From the NCBI GenBank assembly GCA_026168455.1, contig CM047429.1, positions 56,427,027 to 56,491,026 of the forward strand: a stretch of DNA of 64,000 bases, given 5' to 3'. The position numbers were made by a program, and so were the translations under genes. Shown here one piece after another: positions 38,061 to 49,500 of the stretch. The DNA is from Theocolax elegans. Its lineage: Eukaryota; Arthropoda; Insecta; Hymenoptera; Cerocephalidae. Every line of letters begins with the position of its first letter. The stretch's first letter is position 1. The notes under the pieces were generated by a model. That model saw only the letters and a program-made list of their open reading frames with translations. It had not been told where the DNA came from and made no database searches.

Positions 38061-41000
38061 ATTGGACACTTTCACCTGTTTTACTCTTCTTTCGGATATA
38101 TATTTTCTTATCTTTTTATTCCCACCTCGTCTTCTACTTCCCTCGACTATTCCCGTTGCATCATATTTTTTTAACGATAATTTATACGGAAATCATGAAG
38201 CTCTTTAACCTCTCTTCTCCTTTTTCTTTTTCTTTTGTCGCAAAGTATCGCGCTGCTATTTTTTAATTTATTTTCGATCCACGGGACATTATATGTACGA
38301 GAGTGGAAATATTGCGGGTACGCTCGGTGAATCGTGTGGAAGATGCAAGGAGGACTCTGAAGTCGGAAATATGTAGTTGAGCTGTGCCCTGAAAGCGGAA
38401 TCTGGCAGCAAATATATGAAGTGTCGCATTGAATATGAAAAAAGAGGAATAACGCCGACGGAAAACCGATTCGCGAAAGCTGCTTTCCATTACCAACCTA
38501 AGGGAAATTACGCAAATAATGACTCGTACAATGGAATTATCATTTTTCCTAACGATAGTTTCAGTAATGCTACTTGTGTACGTATATACATATATATAGA
38601 TGTGCGGATAAATCGATTTCGCGTCGATCGACCGACTGACAGGTAATTATTATACGTATTACGCAAATATTATCGTCAGTTTTGCGCAACCTTTGTGTTC
38701 AACATTTTCGACTTAACGTTCATTAAAAACAAAATAATGATTTATTAGAATAATACTTTTTTTTTAATTACTGCGCTAGTTAATGAAGAATCGTATTATT
38801 TTAAGAATTATTTAATTTTATACAATTAATTGAAAGTATAAAGTAGAAACAGTAAACCTTCGATTCTTTTTTCAGAGAAAGATCAGGCTCTTGTACTAAA
38901 TCAGAAATTTCACAAATACTCGGTAATATTTATGTTTAAAAAAAAAACAGTTTTTATTTACCGCAAATTTATTAATAATTATTATTTATTACAGAAACAA
39001 TTAATTAGCGAATGATTATATATTAATGTTAATACTGCATTTCGCATTACTTTTTACTAAATATATTTTAAACTACGTATATATCTCAATTTGAATGTTA
39101 TTGACCTACTGCAGCTCCAACCCCTTTTAATCATACGAAAAAAGGTTTTCCTCGTTACAAACATGCAACTTGTACAATAATTTGTTTGTTTCTTTATTAT
39201 AACAGTTTCGCAGTGGAGCATTATTTAAAACGGTAATAAAGGCACTAAAGACTTATAAATTTCCATTATTTAAATAAGATGAGAACATTAGAATAAATGA
39301 GATAAACGTTACCGACCGGGGTAAAAGTAAAATTTTATAAACATAAGAACATAAAGCATAAAATTAAATAAAAGAATCTTCCAAGTAGTGAATATATAAA
39401 TAAGTCAGACGCACGCAAATTTAATTTAGTCACATTTACATATAATTTTACTTTATATATATTAAATATAATATCAGTAATAATGTTAATGATAATGACT
39501 GTTATAACAAGAATAATGTTAATAATAATAATAACTATTATTTTACCTGAAACTACGTGGGTAATAAATGTTGTGTAGTGACTGGTATTGAATATAGATA
39601 GTCGTTAAAAAGGTGGTTAATCAGTATCAGATGGCCGTTGAAACAAAATATGAAACCGCCGAGCGTATACGAAACTTGCAAAGTTTGAAAAGTAGACTGT
39701 CGATTAGCCATGCCGGATGTTTCACGAGTAAAACTTAGGCCGCGAGGGAACTAGGGGATGGGTGTGCAGCAACTCGATTTGAGTCTGACCGTAGCAAAGT
39801 CAATGCGCGCCGGCCGATGGAAACAAAGTTGCCCGATTTCAGCCGCGATTCGATAAACTTGGTTTATATCGCAATATACATCACCCTGGTATAGGGAACC
39901 TGCTTCGACTGGTGCGCGCGTGCGTGCGCGCGTGTGTGTGTATACATATAATTATTTTTATGTACATATACAAATACACACACGCACGCGCGCGTCGACA
40001 TGCTTGTATATGGCACGGCCCTACTAACGAGCGGAAACTTTGAAAGATTAAATTTGGTTTCAGGTTGAAACTAACGTAAGTTAAGTAAGCCTAAATTGGC
40101 TTAAGAAATGCTATTAATACCTTACGCTATCTACCTTTTAACTTTTTTAAACGCATATGAATTTTCCCTCGTTATTAGTTTGCAAAGAGCCTCAGTATAT
40201 TCTTTGATGAGATTTTGGTAGTTTGTTCAATTTTGTGATAGTGCTCTCAATCTGTTCTCTCATTATATGAGCTAACTACGATATACATGTACACTCTATA
40301 TTCTTACGTTAGAATATTATTTTTATCGTATCATTTATACATCGTGAACATATTCATATTTATTATCATCTTACGGCGTTACATTGTATTTACGAGGATA
40401 TAACTCAAGCTTAAATAAATTATTTGAATCTTTAATCTACATCTTACGCGCCATTACTTTTATTTTTATCACAGTTTAAGCCGGCTGTACATATACACTA
40501 GGAAACATTTTTTGTTTCACTTCTTTCTGTTCCTTCAAGGAAGCTTAAATTATAAGATAAAACAGAGCTGTGTATAGTTTCCAAGTCAACGATTCTCACA
40601 TATTGTGCAATTGTCAAGAAATAATTTATTAATTGAGCTACGTGAATAAATTTATAATAACTTAATTTATATCCAACTGTTTTTATCGGATCGTGAGTTA
40701 ATGATATTGTACAACCTTTTATGTTACTTATTTCTGGCTTGGTAAATTAAAAATCATGTTCTTAATACTAAGTAGTGTAATTTTAGGTAATATATTTATG
40801 AAGGGTTTATATGAATACATCTACATTTTTCAGTCGAAAACTAAGAATATTATTTCATACAATTACGTGTTCGAAATGAACAAAAGGCTAATATAGTAAA
40901 AATTCGTGTTATTTACGAATTGCAAATTTAGCTGCACAACTCTGAGTAACTTAAAACGTTTAGTCCGGCGATTTAGTCCGAATGCAACAACCGAATTGTA

Positions 41001-42432
41001 ATGTTTTTTTCGTCTCTGCGTTTTTTCCATGCACATGTGGCGTTTGAACGGTAAACTTTGCATACATATAAAACAACAGTATAGTTGAAATGCTTATGAC
41101 GTTGCAAGCCTATGCTTGAAAATCAGTTGATTGATTTCCCTCCCTTTGCTGGAAAGTTTTTAAACCTAGTTGACAAAATAGCATCGGATCTAACAGTCAG
41201 TCAGACATCTCGTACGAACAACTAGTTTTTCCAAATCGTATTTTAAATTCACGCAGTGAGTAACAAACGAATTCGTGATTCTTGTCGATTATGGAGTCGA
41301 AAGCGCCTCCTCCCGAATGTAACAATTACGTTTTTATGCCGCAAAGCCTTTTCCCGCAAGAGCTAATATATTCAACGATTTTTTGAGCTCAAATGTGACT
41401 TTATTCTTTTGCCACATTTCACTACCTTTTTCTTTTCCTTAAGATCAATCTCAATAATTTATAAACCATTAGATTCTATCTATGTTCGACAGAACATACG
41501 AATATCCAGGTTAAAGTATATTATCGATCCGATCTATATTATATTAAAATTTATGATCAAATTTCTACATGGATTACACCGCCATTACATTTCATTAAAA
41601 CTTTAAAATAAATAATAACAATTTCTCGGATATCAATTGAGGATAGTAAACATCAATATATATATATTATTAATAATTTTGGTTAGTTTGTTCAGAGATA
41701 GTTTCTGCGGGAGGTAAGTACCTAATACATTGGACCAACTGAGCTGTGATTTACGTATTAATTATAGATGACTCGTCGAAAGTAAATTCACAAATGTTTA
41801 CTCGTCGAGTGTCCCCTCTGGATCTCTTGCGTTGTTGTGCGCTTGCGTTATTAGACAACAGATTAGCACGGTAAATGTGTGTACGCAAAACATCATGTCA
41901 AGAAATTGTAATGATCATTTTATTTCAACAATTTTATTCAGATGTTTTTTCCACGTTCTCTATATTATAAGAATGTAAGTGAGCTTGTCAAAGATTTATA
42001 TGCTCCATTTTAAATTTTGTTATCATGTATTATAGCTATTGCAATGAATAAATGCGTTAACTCACTATTTATAAAGTAGTTATGCCGAATGGATAAATAC
42101 AGTAAATCAGTTCTTCGCAAAATTGATTAACTTAAGAGAGAAGGTAGAATTAGATTCACTAATTTACCAATAAAGTTAAGTGAAACTGTAAACGACCTCT
42201 CCTAATTGATTGAAAACTTAATTTCATGGTGAACGTTACAGTTCTCGAATTAACGATTGTTATTATAAATTGAGATACTTTAAGGGAATCTCGTACCTAA
42301 TTACAAATTCCTATGTTTCATTTTTCGTTATTTAAATTTGTTTTTGATTGATATATAAATATTGACGTTACCAAATATTTGTTGTGAATCAGAATATACG
42401 CGATGATAAAAATAATTAATAAATATATCATA
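38061..42432. other. Intergenic or intronic DNA
   Basis: AT-rich with GC-richer patches at 39640-40020 and 41160-41350. An alternating purine-pyrimidine inverted repeat lies at 39913-39997. CGGGAG/GTAAGTA near 41709-41719 is a strong plus-strand donor sequence. No gene recognised. Confidence 0.45.
39913..39997. repeat. Imperfect palindrome made of GC/GT and CA/CG alternating tracts
   Basis: A GCGCGCGTGCGTGCGC-then-(GT)n-TATACATAT arm faces an ATGTACATATAC-(CA)n-CGCGCGCG arm around an AT-rich centre. Both arms alternate purine and pyrimidine, which favours cruciform or Z-DNA. Confidence 0.7.
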
Positions 42433-42707
42433 AAGGAGAATGCCCACGGATAATGTATTTCGGCCTAGAAAAACGAACCTCTGAAAGTAATACTATCATA
42501 TTCTAGACAAAAAAACAAGCATTTTAAAAAAAAATTCGGTACCGTCACTTGAGGGGAAGCCGAGATATTAAATGTCAAAGTTAAGGGTTGCTAATAGGCA
42601 GATTAATAAGAAAACATACAAAAAAAGCATCTTTGCACGTTTTTTATGCAACCAAACTAATATCCTTATAAAGATAATTTCATGCAGAATCAAATCAATT
42701 GACATTT
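42433..42707 (+). repeat. Left terminal inverted repeat of the foldback
   Basis: Non-array outer end. It pairs with 53247-53521. Its inner part already contains a diverged monomer (TTTGCACGTTTTTT near 42634 and AAGGGTTGCTAATAG near 42587), so the arrays seem to have grown from the inverted repeat itself. Confidence 0.85.
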
Positions 42708-45700
42708 AATTCAGCGCAACCCTTAATAGTCGAATTTTTGGGGGTAAATAAAAGTGCAAAAAAGCAACCCCTAACGCTCTGTGCTAATAAAAAATCGTTT
42801 GCACGTTTTTTCCGAATCCAGATAGACACAAAACTGTTAACCAACGGAATTAACATCTTTTAGGGTTGATTTTAATTCAGCGCAAGGGTGTTTTTTTTAT
42901 TTTTAAGTGCCTAATGTAAATGTCGCAATTATTGCACATAACTGTATTTCTGGATTATACAATTTTTGCACGTTTTCTCACTGGCCCAAATGACATTAGT
43001 CAAAAGAAAACATAAATACTAATCCGGGGAAATGATTTTTAATTCAGCGCCACCCTTAATTGACGATATTTTTGGGTAAATGTGACTAGGGTGAAAGCAA
43101 CCCCTAAGGTTCTAAGCTTATAAAAGATCGTTTGCACGTTTTTTTCGAATTCAGATGGACATAGAACTGTTAACCAACTGAATTAACATCTTTTGAGGTT
43201 GATTTTAATTCAGCGCAAGGGTGTTTTTTTGATTTTTAAGTGACTAATGTAAATGTCGCAGTTATTGCACATAACTGTATTTTTGGATTATACAATTTTT
43301 GCATGTTTTCTCACTGGCCCAAATGACATTAGTCAAAAGAAAACATGAATACTAATCCGGGGAAATATTTTTTAATTCAGCGCCACCCTAAATTGACGAT
43401 ATTTGGGGGTAAATATGAGTAGGGTGAAAGCAACCCCTAAGGTTCTAAGCTTATAAAAGATCGTTTGCACGTTTTTTTCGAATCCAGGTGGACATAGAAC
43501 TGTTAAACAACTGAATTAACATCTTTTGAGGTTGATTCTAATTCAGCGCAGGGGTGTTTTTTTGATTTTTAAGTGCCTTATGTAAATGCCGCAATTATTG
43601 CACATAACCGTATTTTTGGATTATACAACTTTTGCACGTTTTCTCACTGGCCCAAAGGACATTAGTCGAAAGGAAACATGAATACTAATCCGGGGAAATA
43701 TTTTTCAATTCAGCGCCACCCTTAATTGACGATATTTTTGGGTAAATATGAGTAGGGTGAAAGCAACCCCTAAGGTTCTAAGCTTATAAAAGATCGTTTG
43801 CACGTTTTTTTCGGATCCACATGGACATAGAACTGTAAACCAACTGAATTAAAATCTTTTAAGTTTGATTTTAATTCAGCGCAAGGGTGCTTTTTTGATA
43901 TTTACGTGCCTAATGTAAATGCCGCAATTATTGCACATAACCGTATTTTTGGATTATACACTTTGCACGTTTTCTCACTGGCCCAAAGGACATTAGTCGA
44001 AAGGAAACATGAATACTAATCCGGGGAAATGATTTTAAATTCAGCGCCACCCTTAATTGACGATATTAGGGGTAAATATGAGTAGGGTGAAAGCAACCCC
44101 TAAGGTTCTAAGCTTATAAAAGAACGTTTGCACGTTTTTTTCGAATCCAGATGGACATAGAACTGTTAACCAACTGAATTAACATCTTTTGAGTTTGAAT
44201 TTAATTCAGCGCAAGGGTTTTTTTTTATTTTACGTGCCTAATGTAAATGCCGCAATTATTGCACATAACCGTATTTTTGGATTATACAATTTTTGCACGT
44301 TTTCTCACTGGCCCAAAGGACATTAGTCGAAAGGAAACATGAATACTAATCCGGGGAAATGATTTTTAATTCAGCGCCACCCTTAATTGACGATATTTGG
44401 GGGTAAATATGAGTAGGGTGAAAGCAACCCCTAAGGTTCTAAGCTTATAAAAGATCGTTTGCACGTTTTTTCCGAATCCAGATAGACACAAAACTGTTAA
44501 CCAACGGAATTAACATCTTTTAGGTTGATTTTAATTCAGCGCAAGGGTGCTTTTTTGATATTTACGTGCCTAATGTAAATGCCGCAATTATTGCACATAA
44601 CCGTATTTTTGGATTATACAATTTTTGCACGTTTTCTCACTGGCCCAAATGACATTAGTCAAAAGAAAACATGAATACTAATCCGGGGAAATGATTTTTA
44701 ATTCAGCGCCACCCTTAATTGACGATATTTGGGGGTAAATATGAGTAGGGTGAAAGCAACCCCTAAGGTTCTAAGCTTATAAAAGATCGTTTGCACGTTT
44801 TTTTCGAATCCAGATGGACATAGAACTGTTAACCAACTGAATTAACATCTTTTGAGTTTGATTCTAATTCAGCGCAGGGGTGTTTTTTTGATTTTTAAGT
44901 GCCTTATGTAAATGCCGCAATTATTGCACATAACCGTTTTTGGATTATACAACTTTTGCACGTTTTCTCACTGGCCCAAAGGACATTAGTCGAAAGGAAA
45001 CATGAATACTAATCCGGGGAAATATTTTTCAATTCAGCGCCACCCTTAATTGACGATATTTTGGGTAAATATGAGTAGGGTGAAAGCAACCCCTAAGGTT
45101 CTAAGCTTATAAAAGATCGTTTGCACGTTTTTTTCGAATCCAGATGGACATAGAACTGTTAACCAACTGAATTAACATCTTTTGAGGTTGATTCTAATTC
45201 AGCGCAGGGGTGTTTTTTTGATTTTTAAGTGACTAATGTAAATGTCGCAGTTATTGCACATAACTGTATTTTTGGATTATACAATTTTTGCATGTTTTCT
45301 CACTGGCCCAAATGACATTAGTCAAAAGAAAACATGAATACTAATCCGGGGAAATATTTTTTAATTCAGCGCCACCCTAAATTGACGATATTTGGGGGTA
45401 AATATGAGTAGGGTGAAAGCAACCCCTAAGGTTCTAAGCTTATAAAAGATCGTTTGCACGTTTTTTTCGAATCCAGGTGGACATAGAACTGTTAACAACT
45501 GAATTAACATCTTTTGAGGTTGATTCTAATTCAGCGCAGGGGTGTTTTTTTTGATTTTTAAGTGCCTTATGTAAATGCCGCAATTATTGCACATACCGTA
45601 TTTTTGGATTATACAACTTTTGCACGTTTTCTCACTGGCCCAAAGGACATTAGTCGAAAGGAAACATGAATACTAATCCGGGGAAATATTTTTCAATTCA

Positions 45701-46380
45701 GCGCCACCCTTAATTGACGATATTTTTGGGTAAATATGAGTAGGGTGAAAGCAACCCCTAAGGTTCTAAGCTTATAAAAGATCGTTTGCACGTTTTTTTC
45801 GGATCCACATGGACATAGAACTGTAAACCAACTGAATTAAAATCTTTTAAGTTTGATTTTAATTCAGCGCAAGGGTGCTTTTTTGATATTTACGTGCCTA
45901 ATGTAAATGCCGCAATTATTGCACATAACCGTATTTTTGGATTATACAACTTTTGCACGTTTTCCTCACTGGCCCAAAGGACATTAGTCGAAAGGAAACA
46001 TGAATACTAATCCGGGGAAATGATTTTTAATTCAGCGCCACCCTTAATTGACGATATTAGGGGTAAATATGAGTAGGGTGAAAGCAACCCCTAAGGTTCT
46101 AAGCTTATAAAAGAACGTTTGCACGTTTTTTTCGAATCCAGATGGACATAGAACTGTTAACCAACTGAATTAACATCTTTTGAGTTTGAATTTAATTCAG
46201 CGCAAGGGTTTTTTTTTATTTTTACGTGCCTAATATACATGCCGTAATTATTGCACATAACCGTATTTTTGGATTATACAACTTTTGCACGTTTTCTCAC
46301 TGGCCCAAAGGATATTATTCGATAGGAAACATGAACACTAATCTGGGAGAATGGTTTTCAATTCAGCGCCACCCTTAATT
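42708..46380 (+). repeat. Left arm: about 11 tandem 332-bp units
   Basis: AATTCAGCGC(C/A)ACCC recurs at 42708, 43041, 43374, 43707, 44038, 44368, 44700, 45031, 45363, 45695, 46029 and 46360, a spacing of 330-334 bp. Each unit also has a second AATTCAGCGC followed by A(A/G)GGGT about 166 bp in. TTTGCACGTTTT also appears twice per unit. The outermost unit is the most diverged and matches the outermost unit of the right arm. Confidence 0.92.
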
Positions 46381-46554
46381 GTACGGCAAAGTGCGGTAAC
46401 ACTCTTATTCTTATGTGGTATCGATATGAGCTATACTGTGTAAAACATACAAATGACGTTCTTCTACATATATGGTTTTTCTTTCAAATAAAGCTTTTTT
46501 TAATATTTAAATAATCGAGCAAGATTCTGTTAACCAAAAATAATAAAGTGAATA
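46381..46554. other. Loop between the arms of the foldback
   Basis: About 175 bp of AT-rich sequence not matching either array. It contains an AATAAAG near 46487, a possible polyadenylation hexamer. No gene recognised. Confidence 0.7.
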
Positions 46555-49500
46555 TGCAATAATATCGACATTTACATTAGGCACATAAATATCAAAAAAG
46601 CACCCTTGCGCTGAATTAAAATCAACCCCAAAAGATGTTAATTCAGTTGGTTAACAGTTCTATGTCCATTAGGATTCGAAAAAAACGTGCAAACGATCTT
46701 TTATAAGCTTAGAACCTTAGGGGTTCTTTTCACCCTACTCATATTTACCCTCAAATATCGTCAATTAAGGGTGGTGATGAATTAAAAATCATTTCCCCGG
46801 ATTAGTATTCATGTTTTCTTTTGACTAATGTCATTTGGGCTAGTGAGAAAACGTGCAAAAACTGTATAATCCAAAAATACGGTTATGTGCGATAATTGCG
46901 ACATTTACATAAGGCACTTAAAAATCAAAAAAACACCCCTGCGCTGAATTAAAATCAACCTCAAAAGATGTTAATTCAGTTGGTTAATAGTTCCATGTCC
47001 ATCTGGATTCGAAAAAAACGTGCAAACGATCTTTTATAAGCTTAGAACCTTAGGGGTTGCTTTCACCCTACTCATATTTACCCAAAAATATCGTCAATTA
47101 AGGGTGGCGCTGAATTAAAAAATATTTCCCCGGATTAGTATTCATGTTTCCTTTCGACTAATGTCCTTTAGGCCAGTGAGAAAACGTGCAAAAGTTGTAC
47201 AATCCAAAAATACGGTTATGTGCAATAATTGCGGCATTTAAATAAGGCACTTAAAAATCAAAAAAACACCCCTGCGCTGAATTAAATCAAACTTAAAAGA
47301 TTTAATTCAGTTGGTTTACAGTTCTATGTCCATCTGGATCCGATAAAAACGTGCAATTGATCTTTTATAAGCTTATAACCTTAGGGGTTGCTTTCACCCT
47401 ACTCATATTTACCCCCAAAAATCGTCAATTAAGGGTGGCGCTGAATTAAAAATCATATCCCCGGATAAGTATTCATGTTTTCTTTTGACTAATGTCATTT
47501 GGGCCAGTGAGAAAACGTGCAAAAATTGTATAATCCAAAAATCCCGTTATGTGCAATAATTGCGGCATTTACATTAGGCACGTAAATATCAAAAAAGCAC
47601 CCTTGCGCTGAATTAAAATTAAACTTAAAAGATGTTAATTCAGTTGGTTTACAGTTCTATGTCCATCTGGATCCGAAAAAAACGTGCAATCGATCTTTTA
47701 TAAGCTTATAACCTTAGGGGTTGCTGTCACCCTACTCATATTTACCCATAAATATCGTCAATTAGGGTGGCGCTGAATTAAAAAATCATTTCCCCGGATT
47801 AGTATTCGTGTTTCCTTTCGACTAATGTCCTTTGGGCCAGTGGGAAAACGTGCAAAAGTTGTATAATCCAAAAATACGGTTATGTGCAATAATTGCGACA
47901 TTTACATTAATCACTTAAAAATCAAAAAAACACCCTTGCGCTGAATTAAATTCAACCTCAAAAGATGTTAATTCAGTTGGTTAACAGTTCTATGTCCATC
48001 TGGATTCGAAAAAAACGTGCAAACGATCTTTTATAAGCTTAGAACCTTAGGGGTTGCTTTCACCCTACTCATATTTACCCAAAAATATCGTCAATTAAGG
48101 GTGGCGCTGAATTAAAAATCATTTCCCCGGATTAGTATTCATGTTTTCTTTTGACTAATGTCATTTGGGCTAGTGAGAAAACGTGCAAAAACTGTATAAT
48201 CCAAAAATACGGTTATGTGCGATAATTGCGGACATTTACATAAGGCACTTAAAAATCAAAAAAACACCCCTGCGCTGAATTAAAATCAAACTTAAAAGAT
48301 TTAATTCAGTTGGTTTACAGTTCTATGTCCATCTGGATCGAAAAAACGTGCAACGATCTTTTATAAGCTTATAACCTTAGGGGTTGCTTTCACCCTACTC
48401 ATATTTACCCCCAAAATCGTCAATTAAGGGTGGCGCTGAATTAAAAATCATTCCCCGGATAGTATTCATGTTTCTTTGACTAATGTCATTTGGGCCAGTG
48501 AGAAAACGTGCAAAAATTGTATAATCCAAAAATCGTTATGTGCAATAATTGCGGCATTTACATTAGGCACGTAAAATCAAAAAAACACCCTTGCGCTGAA
48601 TTAAAATAAACTAAAAGATGTTAATTCAGTTGGTTTACAGTTCTATGTCCATCTGGATCGAAAAAACGTGCAACGATCTTTTATAAGCTTATAACCTTAG
48701 GGGTTGCTTCACCCTACTCATATTTACCCAAATATCGTCAATTAAGGGTGGCGCTGAATTAAAAATCATTTCCCCGGATTAGTATTCATGTTTCCTTTCG
48801 ACTAATGTCCTTTGGGCCAGTGGGAAAACGTGCAAAAGTTGTATAATCCAAAAATACGGTTATGTGCAATAATTGCGCATTTACATAAGGCACTTAAAAA
48901 TCAAAAAAACACCCTTGCGCTGAATTAAATTCAACCTCAAAAGATGTTAATTCAGTTGGTTAACAGTTCTATGTCCATCTGGATTCGAAAAAAACGTGCA
49001 AACGATCTTTTATAAGCTTAGAACCTTAGGGGTTGCTTTCACCCTACTCATATTTACCCAAAAATATCGTCAATTAAGGGTGGCGCTGAATTAAAAATCA
49101 TTTCCCCGGATTAGTATTCATGTTTTCTTTCGACTAATGTCCTTTGGGCCAGTGGGAAAACGTGCAAAAGTTGTATAATCCAAAAATACGGTTATGTGCA
49201 ATAATTGCGACATTTACATTAATCACTTAAAAATCAAAAAAAGCACCCTTGCGCTGAATTAAATTCAACCTCAAAAGATGTTAATTCAGTTGGTTAACAG
49301 TTCTATGTCCATCTGGATTCGAAAAAAACGTGCAAACGATCTTTTATAAGCTTAGAACCTTAGGGGTTGCTTTCACCCTACTCATATTTACCCTCAAAAT
49401 ATCGTCAATTAAGGGTGGCGCTGAATTAAAAATCATTTCCCCGGATTAGTATTCATGTTTTCTTTTGACTAATGTCATTTGGGCTAGTGAGAAAACGTGC

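Noticed and set aside
41191..41230. TCAGT as an arthropod initiator
   Set aside because: The pentamer is common, and no downstream promoter element is seen at the expected distance.
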